NCBI RefSeq assembly: GCF_018861025.1
Contig: NZ_JAHKQH010000042.1
Span: 125,964 to 189,963, forward strand
Length of the DNA stretch: 64,000 nucleotides
Direction of reading: 5' to 3'
From: Psychrosphaera sp. B3R10
GTDB lineage: Bacteria > Pseudomonadota > Gammaproteobacteria > Enterobacterales > Alteromonadaceae
Under the pieces are notes generated by a model, which had not been told where the DNA came from, did not search any database, and was given only the letters and a program-made list of their open reading frames with translations. Shown piece by piece: positions 26,401 through 34,672 of this stretch. Each line of letters opens with the position of its first letter. The stretch's first letter is position 1. Both the position numbers and the translations under genes were made by a program.

Positions 26401-29400
26401 GATGGTGATACACGTGGTGATGCCTGCGATAAAGACGATGATAATGATCAGGTGTTAGATGTTGATGACGCTTTCCCTTATGACGCTTCTGAAAGTGCGG
26501 ACAATGACAATGATGGTGTAGGCAATAATGCAGATGATGATGATGACAATGATGGGGTTGACGATACAAATGACGCGTTCCCATTCAATCGTTTAGAGCA
26601 ATTTGATACGGATGGTGACAGTGTTGGTAACAATGAAGATACAGATGATGACAACGATGGCGTTGTTGACTCTGAGGACGATTTCCCACTCGATTTCAAT
26701 CGTCAAAATGCTGAAGATCAGGACAATGATGGTTGGCCGGCAGAGCAAGATCCTAATGATTTAGATAATTCAATTCCTGGCACGATATTTATCGACAGCG
26801 ATGGTGATGGTCTTGCCGATGAACTTGATACCGATGACGATAATGACGGTGTTCTCGATATTAATGATGACTTCCCAAATGACGACAGTGAATACCGCGA
26901 TTCAGATGGCGACGGTATTGGCGATAACTCAGATAATGATATTGACGGTGACGGTGTTGAAAACGAACTCGATGCATTCCCATATTTTGATGGTGAGTTT
27001 GAAGATTCTGACCAGGATGGCTTGGGTAACAATACCGATGATGATGACGATAACGACGGTGTCAGTGATGATCAGGACGCATTCCCGAATGATCCGACAG
27101 AGCATTCTGATCTTGATGGCGACGGTATTGGCGACAATTCAGACGACGATATTGATGGTGATGGCGTCCTAAATGAAGACGATGCATTGCCAAAAAATGA
27201 TTCTGAATCCCTAGATACCGACGGTGACGGCCTTGGTGACAATAAAGATACCGATGATGACGGTGATGGCTTAGGTGACCTTGTTGAAATTGAATTAGGC
27301 ACTATGCCACTCAATCCAGATTCAGACGGTGACAATTTCTTAGATGGTTCAGATAACTGTCCGTTAGTGAGCAACCCAGATCAGTTTGACTTTGATTTTG
27401 ACACTATTGGTGACTTATGTGACGGGGATATTGACGGCGATGGCGTGATGAACGACGAGGATCCTAGTCCATTTGATCCAACAAATGGCGAAGGCGATAA
27501 AGACTTCGACAACGACGGCATTGCAGATTATATGGATGACGACATCGATAATGATGGGGTTCCTAATGATGAAGATGTTGACCCTTATAACTCAGCCGTT
27601 TGGCGTGAAGAACAGCTTGTCGACTTAGACGGTGACGGCGTGATGGACTATGACGATAACTGTATTGCCGTGATGAACGATGGACAGGAAGACGCGGACG
27701 ATAACGGCTTAGGCGATGCGTGTGATATTGCGGTGAGTGACATCAGTGGCCTTTGGCATGGTAAAGGACAAGAATCCTTTAGCGATATCAGCTCTGACAT
27801 GACGTGCGACATGAGCGGCATGATTTATCCTATGGGCGGTTTAGGCAAAATTGAAATGGAAGGCAATCAGTTCTTCGTATTTGATGCGAATGTAAATGAT
27901 GATCGTGACGATGACATGTACGGCATGGAAGGCATGGAAGGAAACATGGGCGGCCATATGATTGCGTACGGCGTACTGGCCGAGGATGGCAGCTACATGT
28001 GGTACGAAATGAAGGACGACATGGAACCTGACAATGTCGAGGGCACAGACGACGGCATGAGTGAGAATATTGCCGAAGACGGAACGGACGACACTGGAAC
28101 AGAGCAAATGGCACCGATGTTCCGGATGTACATGGGTCAATACGACGAGTTATCGGATACGATGATGCACAGTGATGTGGTGCAAGACACTGAAAAAGGC
28201 TGTGTTGTCACCACGACAATGAGCATTGAACGCCCAGATATGAGTGTTAATGAAGAAACGGCATTTATGGCTGGTTTGAGCTGGTTTGAAGGCGAAGATT
28301 ACGGCGACCATATGTGGTTTGACTATGGCCGAATAATGGATGCGAGTGACACAGTGGATGAAATCTCCTATGTTTATGATTTTGAAACAGCGGATTGGGT
28401 TGAAGAAATGGACCCAGAAGTTGAGTTTGTCATTACGGACTTAGGCATTACAGAAAATACTAATACCTTAATGGTGGTGGGTTATGGCGATAATGGCGAC
28501 ACCGCAACCTTAAGCAATGGGTTAGATACGTTTACGGTAGACTTAATGGGTCTGGATATCGCGGGCCAACGCATTGAAGATTATGTGCCAGGGAGTTACG
28601 AATGGCATCTAGGTGATGGCATGCCGATGTTCAGTGATGGGGCCATGAGCTTTATCGCGGAGATAAATCAAAGTGGCGACGCACAATACCGTTTCTGGTG
28701 TGATTCAGGTGGTGGTTTATCCGACTGGTTCCCAGAGTTGAACTGTGAAAATGTGGTTATCGTGGACTGGGTATTGGACGCAGAAAGTAGCAACGGTGCT
28801 CAACTTCCAGTCGCAGCGATGAGCATTGATGATGTGATAAACAATGCCAATGAAACGACAGATATGCCGGTTCAGGTGTGGCTTGGCGACGATCAATTTG
28901 TGGAAGTTTGGTCAGACGACGGAACGTTTGCCGGTGGTAACCTCGAAGTGAAATACCATTCAGGAATGAACGCAGAAGCGGGCCCTGTAGCGGTAAGTAA
29001 TGGACTGGAATTGACCATGATGGGCGATGTTGCGGTGTATACATTTGTATTACCAGACGGCATTGATATGCCAGAACAAATGATGTTCCTATTTGAAGAG
29101 TCCACATTGGAGAGCACGGATGACATGACAAATACCTACTTACGTATGGGGTATGTGGTTGACGGTATGGGTGTTGAGCAAGTCATGTTGTTTAACGATG
29201 TGGCGAAAGACGATGTGCTGATGCACTTTGCACCAATGAAGCCAGTGAGTGATAAAGACTATGATGGCTGGGATGATGATATGGACAACTGTCCAGAGCA
29301 TTATAATCCGCAACAACATGACCAAGATGGTAATGGTATTGGCGATTTGTGTGACTTCAATTATCAAAATAAAGACTATGACCAAGATGGTTGGTTAGAC

Positions 29401-31677
29401 GGTGAAGATAATTGCCCAGTCGTGAAGAACGAAGACCAACTGGATGTGGACGAAAATGGCGTTGGCGATGCATGTGAAATCAACGGCGAAGCAGATACAG
29501 ATGGTGACGGTATTGAAGACTATATGGACAGTGACATCGATGGCGACGGCGTGATGAACGACGAAGACATGGATATTTATAATCCATGGATAGGCAAAAT
29601 GGTTGATGAGCCAGATTTTGATGAAGACGGCATTCCAGATTATATGGATGACGACATCGATAATGACGGCGTATTAAACGAAGATGACGCTGATGATTAC
29701 GACGATATGGTGTGGGACAGAAGGCAGTTCACCGACTTAGACGGTGACGGCGTGATGGACTATGACGATAACTGTATTGCCGTGATGAACGATGGACAGG
29801 AAGACGCGGACGATAACGGCTTAGGCGATGCGTGTGATATTGCGGTGAGTAACATCAGTGGCCTTTGGCACGGTAAAGGACAAGAATCCTTTAGCGATAT
29901 CAGCTCTGACATGACGTGCGACATGAGCGGCATGATTTATCCTATGGGCGGCTTAGGCAAAATTGAAATGGAAGGCAATCAGTTCTTCGTATTTGATGCG
30001 AATGTAAATGATGGTCGTGACGATGACATGTACGGCATGGAAGGCATGGAAGGCATAGAAGGAAACATGGGCGGCCATATGATTGCGTACGGCGTACTGG
30101 CCGAGGATGGCAGCTACATGTGGTACGAAATGAAGGACGACATGGAACCTGACAATGTCGAGGGCACAGACGACGGCATGAGTGAGAATATTGCCGAAGA
30201 CGGCACGGACGACACTGGAACAGAGCAAATGGCACCGATGTTCCGGATGTACATGGGTCAATACGACGAGTTATCGGATACGATGATGCACAGTGATGTG
30301 GTGGAAGACACTGGAAAAGGCTGTGTTGTCACCACGACAATGAGCATTGAACGCCCAGATATGAGTGTTAATGAAGAAACAGCATTTATGGCTGGTTTGA
30401 GCTGGTTTGATAGCTTTAATTATATCGAAGGCAAGGATTTTGAATATGGCACCATTATTGATGCTGTCGATCAAAATGCGGAAACCATGTATAGATTTGA
30501 TTTGGCGGCGCAAAGTTGGTTAGAACATACTGAGAGTTATATGCAAGAATTTATTATAAATGACAGCGGCGTTATGCAAGCTCTTGGTAATCTAACGTTT
30601 GATGGCTACGGCTCCGAAGGCCATACCGCAATGTTAAACGTTGATGGATCGCAACTTAATATAGATTTACAGGCAATCGATTTGTCGGGCATGCAAATAT
30701 CGCATTATTTACATCATGATTATAAAGCCGCTTTTACCAATGAAACGTTTAGTGATGACGCTATAGGTTATGTTGCTAACGTTGAAAATGTAGACGGAAC
30801 TTACCGTTTTTGGTGTGACCAAAATATGGATATGATCGACAGTTTAGATCTGGAATGTGCTAACGCTATTGTTTTGAAATGGCAGGAAAATGAGTTCGAA
30901 GAGGTCATTCCGGTTATAGCAACAAGTATTGATGACATTATTGCAAATAAAATGCTCGATGATGAAAATGACGGTTTTAAATTGTATTTAGAAGGCGACA
31001 TGTTTGCAGAGTTTTGGTCGGATGACGGCACTATTATGGGGGATAATTTAACAGTCACCATATTTAAACACGGATATAACGACCACGGCGATATGGAGAA
31101 ACTATTATTAGGTGAAGGCCTTGTACTATTTTCCAATATGGGTGGTTTTGATATTTTTGTTCTTGAACTTCCTGACCATTTACAAATGATGAGAAACTCA
31201 GACATGTTCTTATTTGTCGAAAATGTTATTGAATCAGATGGTAAAACGGTATTACGTCAGGGTCACTATGAGTCAGGAACTGAAAATGAAATGCAAATTT
31301 TGTTTAATACTGAAGCAACAGCAGATATCTTACTTTCGTTTAATATTGACCATGGACCGGACATGAATTCTGATATGGATTTGGACGGAATAGTTGATTA
31401 CATGGATAATTGCGTTGCTTACGCTAACGAAGATCAAATGGACTCTGACGGTAATGGCGTTGGTGACATGTGTCAAGACGTTGATTTTGATAATGATGGT
31501 GTTGATAATAGTACCGATAATTGTTCTGACGTCTTTAACCCAAATCAGGAAGATTTTAATCTCGATGGGCTAGGCGATGCATGTTCAGATTTTGATTCTG
31601 ATGGTTATACGGATGAAAAAGAAATCATAGACGGCACAGATCCTGAAGATGAATTTAGTTTCCCCCAGGCCGCTTAA
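23410..31677 (+). CDS. Giant thrombospondin type 3 repeat lipoprotein
   Basis: About 2755 residues. Lipoprotein leader with lipobox LSGC (MNKLRIGLSVLLVSLTLSGC); an ATG four codons earlier (23398) is possible, and neither has a clear ribosome site. About 23 Asp-rich thrombospondin type 3 units of roughly 36 residues (DGDGIGDNADTDDDNDGV...DAFPxD) follow. They come in two blocks, 6 before and 17 after a 285-residue non-repeat domain (about 277-560). Then come two homologous modules of about 500 residues opening with ISGLWHGKGQESF (about 1443-1950 and 2147-2650), joined and closed by further TSP3 units. The repeats bind calcium in known proteins and make stiff rods. Expected to be an outer-membrane-anchored surface protein, perhaps adhesive. 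No sorting or autotransporter domain is seen. Confidence 0.88.
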   Translation: MNKLRIGLSVLLVSLTLSGCFDLGKDDEVKVGKGEPPGTIGTGLDSDSDGISDDNDNCPLLSNEDQENTDSDSMGNVCDDDDDGDGVLDSDDSFPLDSTETTDNDNDGIGDNSDTDDDNDGFLDTVDAFPYDDTEYNDHDGDGIGDHADTDDDQDGVLDGDDAFPFDDTESADYDGDGIGDNSDTDDDNDGTLDSEDDFPNDDTESTDTDGDGIGNNADTDDDDDGVLDGDDAFPLDENEQSDLDGDGVGDNSDTDRDGDSVANEDDAFPDDGNRSAVSGGGVKGPMAFATVSLYEIDYTADDYQGVLVDTGETNAQAKITGITIGSSTPPYLLVIADDDDTIDITTGLEPVITIVKTVITQQMIDDGDGWYATPLSTMAVNIALAKSESDAELLTNLKVAANQVKSTLGFGAGSSVDIYSTPPLLDESTNDTSKQVATTKYRSAVEALTAVVYQMNALNNSNDGEETSPDSVLASLANDLSDGIIDGSSDGENSGYSAGVLDVLDQDPATLPIPNDPENRTVAQVKAVIVSETSTTGDVSDTTVLAEAGTVIEVQIAQTNPDIDNDGVLNSEDAFPDDASADKDNDKDGLPDIAYFLDSDNNRLGENSALSDPDDDNDGVGDEEDAFPLDGSEYADTDMDGIGNNADDDDDGDLVLDVNDLFPLNATESSDADLDGIGDNADPDDDNDGVGDIRDAFPNDPTEFLDSDGDGVGNRADTDDDNDGTLDVDDDFPLNADLQNAEDLDNDGWPSEQDPDDLDNTSPGTAFVDTDMDTIGDAIDEDDDNDGVVDIDDAFPLDNSEYSDLDSDGIGDNTDTDIDGDSVLNANDAFPRDATESTDSDGDGIGNIADTDDDNDGVKDTDDAFPLDPLEQKDFDSDGVGNREDTDDDNDGVLDTVDKFPFNAAESLDFDNDGKGDNADKDDDNDGLTDDYEHSIGTDPFDIDTDDDGVIDRTDAFPTDPNFSFDSDNDGVANFDVNGTMIDNCPLVANPSQANFDGDTRGDACDKDDDNDQVLDVDDAFPYDASESADNDNDGVGNNADDDDDNDGVDDTNDAFPFNRLEQFDTDGDSVGNNEDTDDDNDGVVDSEDDFPLDFNRQNAEDQDNDGWPAEQDPNDLDNSIPGTIFIDSDGDGLADELDTDDDNDGVLDINDDFPNDDSEYRDSDGDGIGDNSDNDIDGDGVENELDAFPYFDGEFEDSDQDGLGNNTDDDDDNDGVSDDQDAFPNDPTEHSDLDGDGIGDNSDDDIDGDGVLNEDDALPKNDSESLDTDGDGLGDNKDTDDDGDGLGDLVEIELGTMPLNPDSDGDNFLDGSDNCPLVSNPDQFDFDFDTIGDLCDGDIDGDGVMNDEDPSPFDPTNGEGDKDFDNDGIADYMDDDIDNDGVPNDEDVDPYNSAVWREEQLVDLDGDGVMDYDDNCIAVMNDGQEDADDNGLGDACDIAVSDISGLWHGKGQESFSDISSDMTCDMSGMIYPMGGLGKIEMEGNQFFVFDANVNDDRDDDMYGMEGMEGNMGGHMIAYGVLAEDGSYMWYEMKDDMEPDNVEGTDDGMSENIAEDGTDDTGTEQMAPMFRMYMGQYDELSDTMMHSDVVQDTEKGCVVTTTMSIERPDMSVNEETAFMAGLSWFEGEDYGDHMWFDYGRIMDASDTVDEISYVYDFETADWVEEMDPEVEFVITDLGITENTNTLMVVGYGDNGDTATLSNGLDTFTVDLMGLDIAGQRIEDYVPGSYEWHLGDGMPMFSDGAMSFIAEINQSGDAQYRFWCDSGGGLSDWFPELNCENVVIVDWVLDAESSNGAQLPVAAMSIDDVINNANETTDMPVQVWLGDDQFVEVWSDDGTFAGGNLEVKYHSGMNAEAGPVAVSNGLELTMMGDVAVYTFVLPDGIDMPEQMMFLFEESTLESTDDMTNTYLRMGYVVDGMGVEQVMLFNDVAKDDVLMHFAPMKPVSDKDYDGWDDDMDNCPEHYNPQQHDQDGNGIGDLCDFNYQNKDYDQDGWLDGEDNCPVVKNEDQLDVDENGVGDACEINGEADTDGDGIEDYMDSDIDGDGVMNDEDMDIYNPWIGKMVDEPDFDEDGIPDYMDDDIDNDGVLNEDDADDYDDMVWDRRQFTDLDGDGVMDYDDNCIAVMNDGQEDADDNGLGDACDIAVSNISGLWHGKGQESFSDISSDMTCDMSGMIYPMGGLGKIEMEGNQFFVFDANVNDGRDDDMYGMEGMEGIEGNMGGHMIAYGVLAEDGSYMWYEMKDDMEPDNVEGTDDGMSENIAEDGTDDTGTEQMAPMFRMYMGQYDELSDTMMHSDVVEDTGKGCVVTTTMSIERPDMSVNEETAFMAGLSWFDSFNYIEGKDFEYGTIIDAVDQNAETMYRFDLAAQSWLEHTESYMQEFIINDSGVMQALGNLTFDGYGSEGHTAMLNVDGSQLNIDLQAIDLSGMQISHYLHHDYKAAFTNETFSDDAIGYVANVENVDGTYRFWCDQNMDMIDSLDLECANAIVLKWQENEFEEVIPVIATSIDDIIANKMLDDENDGFKLYLEGDMFAEFWSDDGTIMGDNLTVTIFKHGYNDHGDMEKLLLGEGLVLFSNMGGFDIFVLELPDHLQMMRNSDMFLFVENVIESDGKTVLRQGHYESGTENEMQILFNTEATADILLSFNIDHGPDMNSDMDLDGIVDYMDNCVAYANEDQMDSDGNGVGDMCQDVDFDNDGVDNSTDNCSDVFNPNQEDFNLDGLGDACSDFDSDGYTDEKEIIDGTDPEDEFSFPQAA
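23552..24236 (+). repeat. First block of thrombospondin type 3 repeats
   Basis: Six full units of about 36 codons. Each carries DxDxDG-type calcium motifs and an FP dipeptide. Codons are well scrambled between GAT and GAC, so these are old repeats rather than fresh tandem copies. Confidence 0.85.
25089..27620 (+). repeat. Second block of thrombospondin type 3 repeats, with a 359-residue super-repeat
   Basis: Seventeen units. An unusual variant (QNAEDxDNDGWPxEQDPxDLDN) occurs twice, near 25627 and 26704, 1077 bp apart. The units before and after each copy correspond in order. The block therefore seems to have grown by duplication of about ten units at once. Confidence 0.7.
27621..28289 (+). 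repeat. Near-identical internal duplication, copy A
   Basis: 669 bp matching 29733-30410 with eight base differences and one 9-bp indel by direct reading. It codes for the last TSP3 unit and the first half of the first ISGLW module. Identity stops abruptly after the codons for LSWF. Confidence 0.95.
29733..30410 (+). repeat. Near-identical internal duplication, copy B
   Basis: 678 bp matching copy A at an offset of 2112 bp, rising to 2121 bp after the 9-bp insertion. The insertion adds one EGI/GME-type triplet to a Gly-Met-Glu run. The flanks outside are homologous but strongly diverged. Confidence 0.95.
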
Positions 31678-31710
31678 TCTGATCTTAAAAAGTTAAACTT
31701 AACATATTAG

Positions 31711-31741
31711 AAGCCAGCTAATCCCTTAGCTGGCTTTTTTG
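31711..31741 (+). terminator. Rho-independent terminator of the TSP3 gene
   Basis: AAGCCAGCTAA, a TCCC loop, then TTAGCTGGCTT followed by more T. It lies 34 bp past the stop. Confidence 0.95.
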
Positions 31742-31858
31742 TTTTTGCGGGGCAATTAAATTAACACTCGGAAATCATAACTTATTCAATCAGGCACTTT
31801 CACCTCGTCATTTGTTTTAGTAAAGTGCAGTCAAAGAAAGTAATACGAGTTGTTTATT

Positions 31859-32629
31859 ATGTATGAATTACCACCAATTAGTTTAAAAGGCCAGGTCTCT
31901 GAACAAGAATGGCAAACTCGTGTTGAGCTTGCGGCGGCTTATCGGCTGTATGTAATACATGGTTGGGATGATCTAATTCACACACATATTTCCGCCAGGA
32001 TCCCAGGTACTGAACATTTGCTTATTAATGCGTTTGGCCTAGCATTTGACGAAATCAATGCATCCAATTTGGTAAAAATTGACATCGATGGCAATGTGAT
32101 CCAACAAGACTGTCCTTTCTCAATTAATCCAGCCGGTTATACAATACACGGTGCGGTGCATGAAGCACGCCACGAGGACCAATGTGTACTCCATGTACAT
32201 ACCAATGAAACCATTGCTGTTGCGAGCATGAAAGACGGGTTGTTACCTATTTCTCAATATTCGATGTTTGCATTAGCGTCAATGAGCTATCACGATTACG
32301 AAGGTTTAGCGGTAAATCAGGATGAAAAGAAACGCCTCCAAGACGACTTAGGTGCAGCAAATTTTATGTTGTTACGTAATCATGGTGCGTTAACGTTAGG
32401 TAAAACTATAGGTGATGCTTTTATGCATATGTACGACCTTGTCCGTGCCTGTCATATCCAAGTGCAAGCTTTGTCTATGCAACAACCAATTAATTATGTT
32501 GAACAATCGATTATTGACGGAATCAAGGCCCAGGCTAACATCGTTCATTCTGGCCAAACAGGTGGTGAAAAAGCCTGGCCCGCAATGATGCGAAAAGTAA
32601 AACGAACTTACCCAGAATTTGACCAATAG
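31859..32629 (+). CDS. Class II aldolase/adducin family protein
   Basis: 256 residues from ATG 31859 (MYELPPISLK). Zinc ligands of class II aldolases are present: H112 and H114 in LHVHTNE, and H175 in LRNHGAL. E102 in VHEARHE lies where the catalytic acid is expected. Relatives cleave sugar-phosphate or 2-keto-3-deoxy sugar acids (fuculose-1-P, rhamnulose-1-P or similar), but the adducin-like subgroup is mixed. It is 10 bp upstream of the enolase-superfamily gene and clearly co-transcribed. Likely role: the retro-aldol step after dehydration of a sugar acid. The specificity is inference. Confidence 0.85.
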   Translation: MYELPPISLKGQVSEQEWQTRVELAAAYRLYVIHGWDDLIHTHISARIPGTEHLLINAFGLAFDEINASNLVKIDIDGNVIQQDCPFSINPAGYTIHGAVHEARHEDQCVLHVHTNETIAVASMKDGLLPISQYSMFALASMSYHDYEGLAVNQDEKKRLQDDLGAANFMLLRNHGALTLGKTIGDAFMHMYDLVRACHIQVQALSMQQPINYVEQSIIDGIKAQANIVHSGQTGGEKAWPAMMRKVKRTYPEFDQ

Positions 32630-32639
32630 AGAATAAATA

Positions 32640-33815
32640 ATGAAAATAACTCATGTAGAGATCTTTGACATCCATTGCCCAGACCGTACCGCTTGGAATC
32701 CAATATTTGTTCGTGTTCATACTGACGAAGGGATATCAGGTGTCGGTGAAGCTGGCTTAGCCTATGATTGGGGCCACAGTGCGGCTGCAGCCATGATAAA
32801 AGAGATCACTGAAGCCGTTCTTATCGGTTTCGACCCGTTTAAAACAGAGCTGTTGTGGTCAAGAATGTTAAGGGAAAGTTTTTGGGGATTAGGCGGTGGG
32901 CCTGTCCTGTATGCGGCAATGAGCGCAATAGACACCGCATTGTGGGACATCAAAGGCAAGGCGTTTGGTGTACCTGTTTACCAATTATTAGGCGGCAAAA
33001 CAAATACCAAGCTGCGTACTTATGCCAGTCAGTTGCAGTTCGATTGGGATAAGGACATTAAAAAACTAATCGAACCTGCTGAGTACGCTGAAGCGGCATT
33101 AAAAGCGGTAGCAGAGGGTTTCGACGCGGTTAAAGTTGATCCAATCGTTTATGATAAAAATGGTGATTCGTCATTTGACCGAACCAATTTATTCACTCGC
33201 CCACAGCTTAGATTATTTGGTGACCGCTTACGTGCTATTCGAAATGCAGTCGGCCCAGACGTTGACATTATTTTTGAATCGCATTCTTTAATGGGGGCTG
33301 CATCTGCGATACAGATGGGTGAAATTGTTAAAGAAGTGGATTGCATGATGTACGAAGAACCAGTGAATTACTTAAATTCTGCTGTCCATAAAAAAGTTGC
33401 CGACAACGTAAATGTGCCAATTGCCGGTGGCGAACGTCTATATCATCGTTGGGATGTTCGACCTTATTTTGAAGATCAAAGTATTGACGTTTTACAACCT
33501 GATGTTGGTTTATGCGGAGGCTTTACAGAAGCGAAAAAAGTCTGCGATTATGCCGATGTTTATGACATCCGAATTCAAGCTCACGTTTGCGGTGGCCCGG
33601 TAGCAACAGCCGCCAGCTTGCATTTAGAAACAGCAATCCCTAACTTTTTAATTCATGAACACCATACTTACGCAACCAAACACTGGAACCGTGAACTGTG
33701 TATTCAAGACCCACAACCTAAAAATGGTATCTTTGAAGTATCAGAGACACCGGGAATTGGAATTGAATTAAATGATGACGTTGTAAAACGCTCACCCAAT
33801 ATTACCGTTAAATAA
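32640..33815 (+). CDS. Enolase-superfamily sugar-acid dehydratase (galactonate/mannonate dehydratase-like)
   Basis: 391-residue mandelate racemase/muconate lactonizing enzyme fold. The capping domain is residues 1-120. The barrel carries K165-V-D167, then metal ligands E213 with H215 (ESH), E239 (YEEP) and E265 (GGERL), and base H315 (AHVCGGP). An acidic-x-His motif on the third strand plus a late histidine is typical of the galactonate/mannonate dehydratase subgroup, which removes water from C2-C3 of aldonic acids. Substrate unknown: galactonate, fuconate, arabinonate or rhamnonate are candidates. Ends 8 bp before the convergent lactonase-like gene. Confidence 0.85.
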   Translation: MKITHVEIFDIHCPDRTAWNPIFVRVHTDEGISGVGEAGLAYDWGHSAAAAMIKEITEAVLIGFDPFKTELLWSRMLRESFWGLGGGPVLYAAMSAIDTALWDIKGKAFGVPVYQLLGGKTNTKLRTYASQLQFDWDKDIKKLIEPAEYAEAALKAVAEGFDAVKVDPIVYDKNGDSSFDRTNLFTRPQLRLFGDRLRAIRNAVGPDVDIIFESHSLMGAASAIQMGEIVKEVDCMMYEEPVNYLNSAVHKKVADNVNVPIAGGERLYHRWDVRPYFEDQSIDVLQPDVGLCGGFTEAKKVCDYADVYDIRIQAHVCGGPVATAASLHLETAIPNFLIHEHHTYATKHWNRELCIQDPQPKNGIFEVSETPGIGIELNDDVVKRSPNITVK

Positions 33816-33823
33816 CGGTATAA

Positions 33824-34672
33824 CTAAAATTGATACCATGTATGGGCGTTGTCGTGAAAGAGCGCCTGTGCATGGACAATATTAAGTTTATTGAGTTCTT
33901 GCCAATATTGTTGGTAGCCATAACTAAAAGTACACAGAGGAAAGTTACTCGCATACATAACTTTTTTAGGACCAAATATGTCGATGCATTTGAGCACAGC
34001 AAAGTGAACATCAGCAAAACCATATGCTCTATCTATCATTTCCCATCCTGAGCATTTCACCGCTATATTAGGCAGTTGGCTAACTGATATTAAGTTTTGA
34101 TAGAACTGACTGTTAATCTCTGAGTGACTTAAATTGATAAAACCGCAGTGGTTTAATGTAAATTTAATATTATTAAATGGTGTCAGTTTGTCGACACACA
34201 ACAAAGTAAAATCAGTGTTGTTAAGATCAAATTGTAACTCAAATATCCAACCGAGATTATCAAGTGTTAATAAGTTGTTTGCGGTATTTTGATGACTCAA
34301 AATAGCGGGTAGATCATCATCTAAGATATGTCTAACCCCAACAACCGAATTTAACACCTTGAGCTTGGAAACTTGGTGCTTGAAGGATGCAGGTGGCAGC
34401 GTTAAATCTATCGCCGCAATGCTTTTGAATGGCTTTTGGCAAATACGTTCAAGCCACTCTATTTCCCGCCATGGGGCGTTATTATCAAAACCTGCTTCTA
34501 TATGGACAAAACCCGCCAGCTTATTCGACACGCCAAGCGTTAGATCTTCTTCTGAAAATGAACGAAAAATACGGCTTTTATCTGGCCAATTTGGCTGGTT
34601 TTCTGGTTTTAACCAACCATATTCCCCTTTTGATAAGTCAAATAGATGAATATGCGGATCGATTATCTTCAT
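33824..34672 (-). CDS. Amidohydrolase family protein, L-fuconolactonase-like
   Basis: 282 residues of the amidohydrolase-2 fold, with DPHIHLFD at the N-terminus (metal HxH), a loop EYGWLKPENQPNW typical of sugar-lactone hydrolases such as L-fuconolactonase, FTLNHCGF, KCSGWEM and YASNFPLC near the C-terminus. The last motif has Asn where many relatives have Asp (GSDFP). The role would be opening of a sugar lactone to the aldonic acid. Its ATG overlaps the SDR stop by one base (TAATG), so the two are translationally coupled. Confidence 0.83.
   Translation of the reverse strand: MKIIDPHIHLFDLSKGEYGWLKPENQPNWPDKSRIFRSFSEEDLTLGVSNKLAGFVHIEAGFDNNAPWREIEWLERICQKPFKSIAAIDLTLPPASFKHQVSKLKVLNSVVGVRHILDDDLPAILSHQNTANNLLTLDNLGWIFELQFDLNNTDFTLLCVDKLTPFNNIKFTLNHCGFINLSHSEINSQFYQNLISVSQLPNIAVKCSGWEMIDRAYGFADVHFAVLKCIDIFGPKKVMYASNFPLCTFSYGYQQYWQELNKLNIVHAQALFHDNAHTWYQF

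Noticed and set aside
23453-27374. Many long minus-strand frames rich in His, Ser or Pro opposite the TSP3 gene
   Set aside because: They arise from the GAT/GAC repeats read in antisense. Their composition is extreme, and the plus-strand protein has a clear leader and repeat domains.
27830-30261. Two pairs of similar minus-strand frames (Cys/Arg/His-rich) inside the ISGLW modules
   Set aside because: They are antisense shadows of the near-identical duplication and look duplicated only because the plus-strand DNA is.
32640-33815. 3,6-anhydro-L-galactonate cycloisomerase
   Set aside because: That enzyme also belongs to the enolase superfamily, but its remembered motifs (KIK and a different late region) do not match the K-V-D / E-S-H / HVCGGP pattern here.
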